A DNA stretch of 64,000 nt from an uncultured Mediterraneibacter sp. (lineage in GTDB: Bacteria; Bacillota; Clostridia; Lachnospirales; Lachnospiraceae), in the NCBI GenBank assembly GCA_944381935.1, contig CALWMN010000003.1, forward strand, positions 1 to 64,000. Reading direction: 5' to 3'. Within the stretch, counting starts at the first letter, position 1. Each line of letters starts with the position of its first letter. This document shows positions 1-6,048 of this stretch, piece after piece. The notes under the pieces are model-generated. The model saw nothing but the letters and a program-made list of their open reading frames with translations, had not been told where the DNA came from and ran no database searches. A program made the position numbers and the translations under genes.

Positions 1-152
1 TAGACGGCCTGAAATCCATCGGCGTAGACAGCAGCTTCACAAACCGGAAGAAGATCGCAAAAGCAAACGGAATCTCCGACTACGAGGGGACTGCATCGCA
101 GAACAATAAGTTATGCAGTCTTGCGAAACAGGGCAAGCTTAAGAAGGCGTAA
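1..152 (+). CDS. C-terminal end of a prophage endolysin (partial)
   Basis: The gene enters from the left edge; the readable frame starts at base 3 and ends with TAA at 150-152. The last 49 residues include the segment IGVDSSFTNRKKIAKANGI followed by a Lys-rich tail. I recognise this as the C-terminal cell-wall-binding repeat found on N-acetylmuramoyl-L-alanine amidases of clostridial prophages. The catalytic domain would lie outside the window, so the enzyme class is inference. A hairpin follows directly. An endolysin is normally the last late gene of a phage, which fits the regulators that follow and the broken host gene at 2122. Confidence 0.6.
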   Translation, partial: DGLKSIGVDSSFTNRKKIAKANGISDYEGTASQNNKLCSLAKQGKLKKA

Positions 153-159
153 AAAGACT

Positions 160-181
160 CCCCGGGGCATCAGCTCCGGGG
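160..181 (+). terminator. hairpin after endolysin, duplicated at 2026
   Basis: A 9-bp stem (one G-U pair) with loop ATCA starts eight bases after the endolysin stop. It is followed by TGGAATAAATTATTT rather than a clean T tract, so termination is likely but not certain. The same stem, with loop ATCT, recurs at 2026-2047. Confidence 0.55.
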
Positions 182-190
182 TGGAATAAA

Positions 191-388
191 TTATTTGCTT
201 AGTTCATTCGCTTTTGAAATGATATATTGCTCGACTTCTGATTCGGTTTTACATCTTTCAATCCATTCCGTTTGGTTTAATTTAACGTAACTATTGAGTT
301 CATTTTCCCGTATAGAATCCAAGTTAAACATAATTAAAACACTGGATAAAATTTTCCCAACAGTATAAACGTCTTTTACTATTCCTAT
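191..388 (-). CDS. small protein, possibly with an ATA start
   Basis: The reverse strand has a near-perfect ribosome-binding site (AGGAGGT, 401-395). Six bases later the frame opens with ATA at 388-386 and runs 65 codons to TAA at 191. The first in-frame ATG is 19 codons downstream (331-329), too far from this site. The product would be 65 residues, charged in its C-terminal half (SEVEQYIISKANELSK). I do not recognise it. Either ATA is used inefficiently as a start or an original ATG has mutated and the gene is dead. It is divergent from the regulator at 526. Confidence 0.4.
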   Translation of the reverse strand: MGIVKDVYTVGKILSSVLIMFNLDSIRENELNSYVKLNQTEWIERCKTESEVEQYIISKANELSK

Positions 389-463
389 AAAAATACCTCC
401 TACTGCATATTTTTGTATTATAACATATTTTAAAGATTAAAGTAAATTGTAGAATGAAAACAC

Positions 464-492
464 TTGACTTTTTGGCAGACAACAAATATAAT
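464..492 (+). promoter_or_regulatory. sigma-A promoter of the 526 regulator
   Basis: TTGACT (464-469), 17-bp spacer, TATAAT (487-492). It fires toward the ribbon-helix-helix gene at 526, whose ribosome-binding site is GAGGTG at 515-520. Confidence 0.75.
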
Positions 493-509
493 AAATTTGT
501 GGCAGACAA
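473..509. promoter_or_regulatory. direct-repeat operator candidate
   Basis: TGGCAGACAA occurs at 473-482 and again at 500-509, 27 bp apart. One copy is in the spacer and the other just after the -10 box. Ribbon-helix-helix proteins usually bind tandem short repeats, so autorepression by the 526 product is a reasonable inference. Confidence 0.5.
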
Positions 510-525
510 AAAGTGAGGTGATAAG

Positions 526-837
526 ATGAGTCCACGTACGGGCAGACCGCCTTTAGAAAATCCAAAATCAGATAGAATAACGATTCGATTAACAGAATAT
601 GAACAAAAAGTCCTGTCTGAATGCAGAAATCAATTTGGAACATCAAATGCTGAAATTATGCGCATGGGATTATCCATAATGGAAGTGGCGAAAGACAGTC
701 CAGAAGCCAGACAGTTATTTGATGCGATTGTTCTCTTGAACGAGTTTATTTCAAATGACAGAAAAGATTTGGTTCAGAAACAGATTAATCAGGTGAAAAA
801 CAATTTTGTCTGGTACTTGGAATCATTAGAAAAATAA
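526..837 (+). CDS. ribbon-helix-helix DNA-binding protein
   Basis: 103 residues. The N-terminus MSPRTGRPPLENPKSDRITI is the basic arm and beta-strand typical of small RHH (CopG/Arc-like) regulators in clostridial phages and plasmids. It is followed by two helices (residues 24-52) and a helical C-terminal tail of unknown role. It probably regulates its own promoter through the direct repeats at 473-509. It lies between the endolysin and the antirepressor region and is more AT-rich than the host genes. No toxin partner is adjacent, so a toxin-antitoxin role is not supported. Confidence 0.7.
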   Translation: MSPRTGRPPLENPKSDRITIRLTEYEQKVLSECRNQFGTSNAEIMRMGLSIMEVAKDSPEARQLFDAIVLLNEFISNDRKDLVQKQINQVKNNFVWYLESLEK

Positions 838-957
838 TAGGAGTAACCGCACCGACCAAAGTGAACAAGTTGCTCCGCCCGAGGAACTTCCTCGTGAAAT
901 ATTGTATCATTGCTGGGAGTTCTTCGCAATCAGAAAATGAAAGTGAGGAAAATAAAA

Positions 958-1032
958 ATGCAATTACAGTTACCAGAAACAGTTGAAGTAAAAGGGATAC
1001 GAGTATTAACAACACGTCAGTTGGAGAAATAA
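958..1032 (+). pseudogene. truncated copy of the ORF6N antirepressor N-terminus
   Basis: After an AGTGAGG ribosome-binding site, ATG at 958 opens a 24-codon frame ending in TAA. Its sequence ETVEVKGIRVLTTRQ closely matches residues 6-18 of the full gene at 1400 (VTVEVKGIRVLTS). It is cut off just as the ORF6N domain begins, and a new promoter starts six bases after the stop. It reads as the stump of an antirepressor gene interrupted when the regulator cassette at 1038-1279 arrived. Confidence 0.6.
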
Positions 1033-1037
1033 AATAC

Positions 1038-1066
1038 TTGACATTTGTTGTTAGCTACAATATACT
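1038..1066 (+). promoter_or_regulatory. consensus sigma-A promoter
   Basis: TTGACA (1038-1043), 17-bp spacer, TATACT (1061-1066), driving the small regulator at 1100. Confidence 0.8.
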
Positions 1067-1084
1067 AAGTGTAGTTAGCAACAA
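1045..1084. promoter_or_regulatory. inverted-repeat operator over the -10 box
   Basis: TTGTTGTTAGCTACA (1045-1059) and TGTAGTTAGCAACAA (1070-1084) are inverted copies matching at 13 of 15 positions, separated by 10 bp that contain the -10 element. Binding there would block RNA polymerase. The product of the 1100 gene is the obvious candidate ligand. Confidence 0.6.
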
Positions 1085-1099
1085 GGATGGTGATGATTA

Positions 1100-1279
1100 T
1101 TGGCTAACAAAAGTAGAGCCGAATACTTTAGGGAACGACGAAAAGAATTTAAACAATTCAATGTTTCACTCAGACGCGAGAAAATGGAAGCATTAGAAGA
1201 AAAGATTCGATTGCAAGGAAAAACGAAAGTCGAATGGTTTGAGGAAGTCGTGGATAAAGAGTTAGGCGAGACAAAATAA
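1100..1279 (+). CDS. small ribbon-helix-helix repressor, TTG start
   Basis: 59 residues beginning at TTG 1100 (MANKSRAEYFRERRK). AAGGATGGTGATGA upstream serves as ribosome-binding site. The residues QFNVSLRREKMEALEEKI, then a second helix WFEEVVDKEL, match the short RHH regulators common in Firmicutes prophages. It sits behind a strong promoter overlapped by an inverted repeat, a typical autoregulated phage repressor arrangement. Its start codon is not ATG, so automatic gene callers may miss it. Confidence 0.65.
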   Translation: MANKSRAEYFRERRKEFKQFNVSLRREKMEALEEKIRLQGKTKVEWFEEVVDKELGETK

Positions 1280-1284
1280 AAGCA

Positions 1285-1372
1285 GGGCGTTCATACTACC
1301 CTGAGAAAGTAAACTGAACGCCCAACCCCAAAATAGAGGTATAAATATTATAGCACTGTACCTCTGTTTTGG
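1285..1372 (+). repeat. two consecutive hairpins before the antirepressor
   Basis: GGGCGTTCA (1285-1293) pairs with TGAACGCCC (1315-1323). CCAAAATAGAGGTA (1328-1341) pairs with TACCTCTGTTTTGG (1359-1372), 13 of 14. The first may terminate the 1100 transcript. The second ends 27 bases before the antirepressor start and could be its operator or an RNA structure controlling translation. Neither has a T tract. Confidence 0.5.
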
Positions 1373-1399
1373 CAAATTATAAAATGGAGGTATTTTATT

Positions 1400-2017
1400 A
1401 TGCAATTACCAGTAACTGTAGAGGTTAAAGGAATCAGAGTTTTAACAAGTAAACAGATAGCAGAAGCATACCAAACAACAACAGACACTATTAAGACGAA
1501 TTTTAATGCAAATAGAAGTAGGTTTGTTGAAGAGAAACATTATATTGCGCTTACGGGTGATGAACTGAAAGCCTTTAAGAAGCAGGTAAGGAGTCCTTAC
1601 CTCGTTGCGAATCGTGCAAGTCATCTCTACCTCTGGACAGAGAAAGGTGCACTTCTCCACGCAAAGTCACTGAACACTGACAAAGCATGGGAAGTATACG
1701 ACTACTTGGTGGACTACTACTTCCGGGCAGAAGAACAACGGAAAGTTCCTGTGACGGTGGAGACAAAACAAAAAAGTCGACCGAATACAAGGAAAGTAGT
1801 AGACGTTCCGGAGAATCCTCAAATATTAAACGCAATTCAGAAAATAAAGGATGACCTGACCTGCATGAACGTACTTCTGGATGATTGTAAAATGTATATA
1901 GATGAAGATACATATGTTGAGCGTCGAAAATCAGCGGCAGAGGTTGTTCATATTATTGTGAAAGACTGGACATCATTGTTGAATTTGAAGCCGAAGTTAG
2001 TAGAGAAATATTATTGA
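1400..2017 (+). CDS. ORF6N-domain phage antirepressor
   Basis: 205 residues. The N-terminal ~105 residues carry the ORF6N (KilA-N-like) DNA-binding module: VKGIRVLTSKQIAEAYQT, RFVEEKHYIAL, LYLWTEKGALLHAKSLNT and AWEVYDYLVDYYF. The C-terminal half starts with a basic linker and ends in helices, as in Rha/antirepressor proteins. Such proteins counter the phage repressor or act in superinfection control. A GGAGGT site precedes ATG 1400. The 24-codon stump at 958 shares its N-terminus. The hairpin at 2026 ends the unit. Confidence 0.75.
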   Translation: MQLPVTVEVKGIRVLTSKQIAEAYQTTTDTIKTNFNANRSRFVEEKHYIALTGDELKAFKKQVRSPYLVANRASHLYLWTEKGALLHAKSLNTDKAWEVYDYLVDYYFRAEEQRKVPVTVETKQKSRPNTRKVVDVPENPQILNAIQKIKDDLTCMNVLLDDCKMYIDEDTYVERRKSAAEVVHIIVKDWTSLLNLKPKLVEKYY

Positions 2018-2025
2018 TAACAATA

Positions 2026-2047
2026 CCCCGGGGCATCTGCTCCGGGG
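2026..2047 (+). terminator. second copy of the element hairpin
   Basis: The same 9-bp stem as at 160-181 (CCCCGGGGC / GCTCCGGGG) with loop ATCT, beginning just after the antirepressor stop. The two copies bracket the regulatory segment 182-2025. Confidence 0.55.
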
Positions 2048-2068
2048 AGAAATATTGCATCATCTTCT

Positions 2069-2099
2069 TTGTGCAATTTGCCGAAAAACCATTGTGCAA
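2069..2099. repeat. direct repeat near the element boundary
   Basis: TTGTGCAA at 2069-2076 and 2092-2099, 23 bp apart, close to where host sequence resumes. Repeats of this size beside a junction can be integrase arm-binding sites. This is inference, since the integrase is not in the window. Confidence 0.35.
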
Positions 2100-2121
2100 A
2101 ATGCTAGAAATAAAAAAGTTT

Positions 2122-2430
2122 CTACCCAACGCAAATACGCGGGTTCTGAGGGGCGTTTTTGCCTAGCGCGTTATCCCCAAATCCACATACAAGATCGAGT
2201 GCAATCCCTTCGTCTGCAAAGTACCCCTCTTCAATCGCGACATACATCGGTGCATAGAAGATAGAATGTGCGACTTCGTTCAGTGTAACATCCGTAAGTT
2301 TGTCTTTTTCTTCCTGGGCAGGCGAAGCGGAATCTGATTCCGGCGTGCTGTCAGAACCGTTGGAGCAGGCTGTCATAAGCGCCAGCACCAGACATGCGCT
2401 GAGCAGACAGGATATAATACGTTTTTTCAT
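2122..2430 (-). pseudogene. truncated NMT1/THI5-type ABC substrate-binding lipoprotein
   Basis: 102 residues from ATG at 2430. There is a lipoprotein signal with Cys22 (LALMTAC), a Ser/Asp/Glu-rich linker, and the start of an NMT1-like solute-binding domain (FYAPMYVAIEEGYFADEGI). Full-length members run about 320-340 residues; here family similarity stops near GFGDN (about base 2175) and a short unrelated tail ends at 2122. The missing part should lie beyond the left edge if the prophage integrated into this gene. The natural ligand (thiamine precursor, nitrate, sulfonate and so on) cannot be told. Confidence 0.7.
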
Positions 2431-2437
2431 AATAATA

Positions 2438-2483
2438 CTCCCTGTATTTATATAGTCTTTAATACTATATGAAATACAGGGAG
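2438..2483. terminator. strong hairpin, likely terminator for the 2497 gene
   Basis: A 12-bp perfect stem (CTCCCTGTATTT / AAATACAGGGAG) continues inward with ATATAGT / ACTATAT around a 7-base loop. It lies 13 bases past the stop of the leftward gene at 2497 and 8 bases ahead of the truncated lipoprotein start, so it could also be a leader structure for that gene. Confidence 0.55.
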
Positions 2484-2496
2484 AAAAGTGAAAAGA

Positions 2497-3588
2497 TCAG
2501 TAATTGTCGTGGTCATCCTCAAAGGCGTCTTCATAATCCTCGTCCTCGTAATCATCGCCGCCGCGCGACACAATGGCAAAGATCAAAGAGAGTACTGCGA
2601 GAACGGCACAGATAACCGCCCCGATAAGAAGCTGTATGCTGTCTTCCCTTCTGAAAAATCCGAATACGCCACCGCCAAGGTAGAAGACCATCGGAAATAG
2701 AAATGCAAGGATCGTTTCTCTGTTTAACATGATGAAGTACAGTAAAGCAGAGACAAACATACAAAGAGCCAATATGATGTAAGTCATTCCTGTTGTGGAA
2801 CCATCACCAGATGAAACGCTGTCCAGACCGGTTACAAAGCCTCTGTATATGAAAAAGGCAAATCCAATCAGCGAGACGATGCCCAAAACTATGCGGAGAG
2901 GGCGGAATCTTGGCTCGTCATCATACTCATCGTACTCATCGTACTCAGCGGCTACAGGCTCAGGTTTTCTGCGGACAGGCTCCGTCTTGGAAGGATATTT
3001 TGTCCTCTCGTTTCTCTTTAGCTTCTGCTCATCCGGGATCATCCGTGTTTTGTCAGAAACTGTTTTTTTTCGGACAGGCTTCTTGCCTGGATCTGTTGCC
3101 AGCATATCTTCGTAGCCTTTTTTGACCGCTTTTTCGCGCTTTGCCCTTACCTTTTCAGAAGGAATATTCCCATATTTCTGTTCTTCAGTGTCAGAACCAT
3201 GTACTTTCTGGACAGGACGTTTCTTTACCGATTTTTTTGTTGGGACGCTGTCTTCAGGAACAGCCTTTTTTCGCACGGTCTGCCTGTCAGAATTTGTTTT
3301 CGGCGTTGTTTTTTTAGGACCAGAACTGTCTTTGGAAACGGGACTTTTCTTCGGAACCGGACTGTCACTGGTTTTCTTTCTGTTTTCCGGGACGCTATCC
3401 TTCTGAGCTGTTTGTTTCTCCGCGTCCTTTTTTGCTGCCATTTTTTTCGCGCGCTGTTTGTCTAGGTTCCACTGCTTGCGGCAGTCACGGCAGATAGCAT
3501 ATTCATTAAAGATTGGATCACCACTTTCACTGGTGCCAATCTGCTTCTTCTGCAATTCAACATCTTTTCCACATATTGGGCACTTCAT
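2497..3588 (-). CDS. zinc-ribbon membrane protein with low-complexity linker
   Basis: 363 residues. It begins with a zinc-ribbon (CPICG at 3-7, then CRDC at 33-36), suggesting a four-cysteine metal site. Residues about 45-215 are a Lys/Pro/Ser/Glu-rich repetitive linker with recurring VPKK/SVPTKK units. A TAC-repeat-encoded EYDEYDEYDDE patch follows, then four hydrophobic segments (about 230-345) and a very acidic C-terminus. The family is familiar from Lachnospiraceae genomes but I know no function. The likely topology is a cytosolic ribbon and linker with a membrane-embedded C-terminus. Confidence 0.7.
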   Translation of the reverse strand: MKCPICGKDVELQKKQIGTSESGDPIFNEYAICRDCRKQWNLDKQRAKKMAAKKDAEKQTAQKDSVPENRKKTSDSPVPKKSPVSKDSSGPKKTTPKTNSDRQTVRKKAVPEDSVPTKKSVKKRPVQKVHGSDTEEQKYGNIPSEKVRAKREKAVKKGYEDMLATDPGKKPVRKKTVSDKTRMIPDEQKLKRNERTKYPSKTEPVRRKPEPVAAEYDEYDEYDDEPRFRPLRIVLGIVSLIGFAFFIYRGFVTGLDSVSSGDGSTTGMTYIILALCMFVSALLYFIMLNRETILAFLFPMVFYLGGGVFGFFRREDSIQLLIGAVICAVLAVLSLIFAIVSRGGDDYEDEDYEDAFEDDHDNY

Positions 3589-3705
3589 AATTATGTAACT
3601 CCTCTCTTCGGCATGGACAAAATTTACAACATGTCTATTATATCATTTTGATACTGCAAGGACAATGGAAAAATGCAACATAAAATCGAAAATTGTCGAA
3701 CCAGG

Positions 3706-3744
3706 TATCTGCCCGGAACAGCATAATTTACTGCCGGGCAGATA
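3706..3744 (-). terminator. terminator of the 3750 gene
   Basis: An 11-bp perfect stem (TATCTGCCCGG / CCGGGCAGATA) just past the stop of the leftward small gene. On the transcribed strand it is followed by a moderately T-rich stretch. Confidence 0.6.
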
Positions 3745-3749
3745 AGAGA

Positions 3750-3956
3750 TCAGGAAGGGGTGTGAGAGGATTCTTCTTTTGACGAAGGCGGATCAGGACA
3801 AAACCGGTATACTTCATTGTATGACTCTAATTCCTCTTCTGTTTCGGGAAGTGACGGGATAAGCCCGGTACAGTCCATAGCTGATGCTGCGTTAGAAAGA
3901 TAATCGTATTCATCGATTATCTGCTGATTTGTTTTTTTCTTCATTTCCATTTTCAC
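3750..3956 (-). CDS. small conserved-looking hypothetical protein
   Basis: 68 residues, start chosen by AGAGGTG eight bases upstream on the reverse strand. The sequence is hydrophilic: a basic N-terminus (MKMEMKKKTNQQIIDEYDYL), a Cys-containing middle, an acidic stretch (LPETEEELESYNEVYRF) and a Ser-rich tail. There is no signal peptide or transmembrane segment. I do not recognise a family. It is a single gene with its own terminator, divergent from the PHP gene. Confidence 0.5.
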   Translation of the reverse strand: MKMEMKKKTNQQIIDEYDYLSNAASAMDCTGLIPSLPETEEELESYNEVYRFCPDPPSSKEESSHTPS

Positions 3957-3986
3957 CTCTTACTTACTTTCTGTAAAATAGGGAAA

Positions 3987-4014
3987 TTGTATTCCGGGGA
4001 AAATATGGTATAAT
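3987..4014 (+). promoter_or_regulatory. promoter of the PHP gene
   Basis: TTGTAT (3987-3992), 16-bp spacer, TATAAT (4009-4014). An AAAGGAGG site follows before ATG 4058. Confidence 0.65.
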
Positions 4015-4057
4015 AACTGTCGACAGATTAAGATGTGATAATTAAAGGAGGATATCC

Positions 4058-4798
4058 ATGAAGTTTCTTGCAGATACACATTCACATACGCTGGCAAGCG
4101 GGCATGCTTACAGTACGATTACAGAGATGGCGGAAGCAGCGTCATCAAAGGGGCTTAAGGCCCTTGCGATTACGGAACATGCTCCGGAAATGCCGGGAAC
4201 ATGTGGGATTTTTTATTTTGAAAATCTGGACGTAGTGCCCAGAGACATGAAAGGAGTAAGGCTGCTTATGGGAGCCGAGGTCAACATTATGGATCCCGAT
4301 GGAACGATTGATATTCCGGAGAAAACGTGCCGGAATATGGATATTGTCGTGGCGAGCATTCATCCTCCCTGCTATGGAAAGAACCATACGCCGCAAGAGA
4401 ATCTCAGAGCATATATAGAAGTTATGAAAAAGCCTTACATTAATATTATCGGACATCCTGACGACGGGAGAATCCCGGTTGACTATGAGCTGCTCGTGAA
4501 GGCGGCAAAGGAAACCGGAACACTTCTGGAACTTAACAATTCCTCTCTGCGTCCACAGAGCAGCAGAGTGGGGACCAGGGAAAACATGCTTACCATGCTG
4601 GATTTGTGCAGGCAGTATGACGTCCCAGTGACGACAGGAAGTGACGCACATGTCAATGTGGATGTGGGTAATTTTACACATGTGGCGGAAGTACTTGAGT
4701 ATTGCGGTTTCCCGGAAGACCTGGTCGTTACAACTGATTTGGAAAAGCTGAAAGAGTTCATTCCGTCACTCGGGAAAGACTTCTGTGTACAGCGTTGA
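4058..4798 (+). CDS. PHP-domain phosphoesterase, YcdX type
   Basis: 246 residues, near the usual length for YcdX-like PHP proteins, which are trinuclear-metal phosphatases with a TIM-like barrel. Metal ligands are visible in order: D-T-H-S-H (residues 6-10), AITEHA (about 38-43), GAEVNI (about 72), ASIHPP, IIGHPDDG, LELNNSS and GSDAHV. The E. coli homologue acts on small phosphate esters; the substrate here is unknown. It is monocistronic, with its own promoter and AAAGGAGG ribosome-binding site. Confidence 0.88.
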   Translation: MKFLADTHSHTLASGHAYSTITEMAEAASSKGLKALAITEHAPEMPGTCGIFYFENLDVVPRDMKGVRLLMGAEVNIMDPDGTIDIPEKTCRNMDIVVASIHPPCYGKNHTPQENLRAYIEVMKKPYINIIGHPDDGRIPVDYELLVKAAKETGTLLELNNSSLRPQSSRVGTRENMLTMLDLCRQYDVPVTTGSDAHVNVDVGNFTHVAEVLEYCGFPEDLVVTTDLEKLKEFIPSLGKDFCVQR

Positions 4799-4834
4799 CC
4801 GGATATTGATTTTGAACAAAAGGATATAAAGTGG

Positions 4835-4863
4835 TGGACTTTAAAAGTTTAGTGTGCTAAAAT
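4835..4863 (+). promoter_or_regulatory. promoter upstream of yerC
   Basis: TGGACT (4835-4840), 17-bp spacer containing an extended TGTG, TAAAAT (4858-4863). Predicted transcription starts at about 4870, inside the terminator-like hairpin that follows. Confidence 0.5.
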
Positions 4864-4866
4864 GTA

Positions 4867-4898
4867 GCAGTAGCTTAAAATGTAAGCTGCTGTTTTTT
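4867..4898 (+). terminator. intrinsic terminator between PHP gene and yerC
   Basis: A 9-bp stem (CAGTAGCTT / AAGCTGCTG, one G-U) followed by TTTTTT. It ends the PHP transcript. It starts within a few bases of the predicted yerC start site, so a yerC message from that promoter would not contain the complete hairpin. Confidence 0.75.
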
Positions 4899-4922
4899 AA
4901 TGTGGAAGGAGTCTGAATAATT

Positions 4923-5210
4923 ATGAGCAAGAAAATCAGGACGGAGGCAGTCGACTATCTGTTCAGCGCTATCCTCAGTCTGGAAAATAAAGAAGAATGT
5001 TATACATTTTTTGAAGATATCTGTACAATCAATGAACTTCTCTCACTGTCACAGCGGTTTGAGGTTGCCAAGATGCTGCGGGAACAGAAAACTTATCTGG
5101 AAATTGCAGAAAAGACAGGAGCGTCCACAGCGACGATCAGCCGGGTAAACCGTTCTTTGAATTATGGAAATGATGGATACGACATGGTGTTTGAAAGAAT
5201 TAATAAATAA
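4923..5210 (+). CDS. yerC: TrpR-like regulator YerC/YecD
   Basis: 95 residues, the normal length for the YerC/YecD subfamily of TrpR-fold proteins. The signature is clear: RTEAVDYLFSAILSLENKEE, then INELLSLSQRFEVAKML, and a helix-turn-helix YLEIAEKTGASTATISRVNR. In Bacillus the gene neighbours pcrA, as it nearly does here. Its target genes are not well established; it has been linked to histidine or tryptophan-like regulation only by fold. GGAAGGAG upstream is the ribosome-binding site. Confidence 0.9.
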   Translation: MSKKIRTEAVDYLFSAILSLENKEECYTFFEDICTINELLSLSQRFEVAKMLREQKTYLEIAEKTGASTATISRVNRSLNYGNDGYDMVFERINK

Positions 5211-5226
5211 AAACATACGGACAGAA

Positions 5227-5256
5227 AATCAGGCTTTGGGAGTTCAAAGCCTGATT
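5227..5256. terminator. bidirectional terminator between yerC and DUF1836
   Basis: A 12-bp perfect stem (AATCAGGCTTTG / CAAAGCCTGATT) with a 6-base loop between convergent genes. Confidence 0.75.
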
Positions 5257-5263
5257 CACTGTA

Positions 5264-5872
5264 TTATTCTTTTTCTCCCTCTTTTGAGGAAACTTCATCA
5301 ATGATCTTTTCGATCATCACTTTTTTGAGATAAACGTCAAAACTTAAATTGCAAAGGAACGCAAACAGCTTAAGGTCGTTTTTATCTTCTCCTTCCGGCA
5401 TGTCAGAAAAAACAGAGCACGATTTGTCATAAGCCTCCCGCACTGACTGCTGAAGCGGTTCGACGCGTTCCTTCTCCATTTTGCAGACCTCCTCATAAAC
5501 AGAGGACAGATCCAGGGGATTATCTCCTGTAAAATATTTTTCTGTCAGAGGTTTCAAAACTGTTTCTATGTCCCTGATCGAAAGGATACTTTTAAAATAA
5601 TAGATAAAGATGAGGATCAGGACATGCTCCTTTGAATATTTTTTCTTGACAGGGGGCGGAAGAAGGTTGTTCTTCGTATAATTATTGATCATGGTTTTGG
5701 TCAATATTTTATCGCCCGGGTACCGCTTTGTGGAGGAAAGCTGTTCATCCATAAAAGTAGTAACCTGATCCATGTAAAGCTCTATATTTGGTATCTCTTC
5801 CGGCCGAATATAATCGACCCGGGAGAGGCTTTTAAGAATACTGTTCAGAATATCGTTTGTGTCTATCGTCAT
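5264..5872 (-). CDS. DUF1836 family protein
   Basis: 202 residues. The central part is the DUF1836 signature of Firmicutes: LTKTMINNYTKNNLLPPPVK, KKYSKEHVLILIFIYYFKSIL and IRDIETVLKPL. The first motif resembles a MerR-like winged helix (a 'yields to' DNA-binding turn), so a regulatory role is plausible but unproven. An N-terminal segment (IPNIELYMDQVTTFMDEQL) is also typical. No signal peptide or membrane segment is visible. It is transcribed away from pcrA. Confidence 0.8.
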   Translation of the reverse strand: MTIDTNDILNSILKSLSRVDYIRPEEIPNIELYMDQVTTFMDEQLSSTKRYPGDKILTKTMINNYTKNNLLPPPVKKKYSKEHVLILIFIYYFKSILSIRDIETVLKPLTEKYFTGDNPLDLSSVYEEVCKMEKERVEPLQQSVREAYDKSCSVFSDMPEGEDKNDLKLFAFLCNLSFDVYLKKVMIEKIIDEVSSKEGEKE

Positions 5873-5989
5873 ATTATCACCCCAATGTATTTATTATATA
5901 GTAATAAAAACCAGATAGCAAGTGTTTTAGAGGTTTCCGAGAGAATATTATGATCATCCGAAAATATTTTATGCCGGGAAGAAATTTAG

Positions 5990-6018
5990 TTGACAATCAG
6001 GAATGTGTGTTCGATAAT
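5990..6018 (+). promoter_or_regulatory. pcrA promoter
   Basis: TTGACA (5990-5995), 17-bp spacer, GATAAT (6013-6018). Confidence 0.75.
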
Positions 6019-6048
6019 AGTAATACACGCGGGTAACAGGAGAGATTT

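Noticed and set aside
2431-2496. TPP riboswitch ahead of the THI5-like lipoprotein
   Set aside because: Only 66 bases are available and they form a simple hairpin without the thi-box sequence.
2795-3465. Forward-strand frames within the zinc-ribbon protein gene
   Set aside because: They mirror the repetitive Lys/Pro/Asp codons of the reverse gene, which has a ribbon motif and membrane segments.
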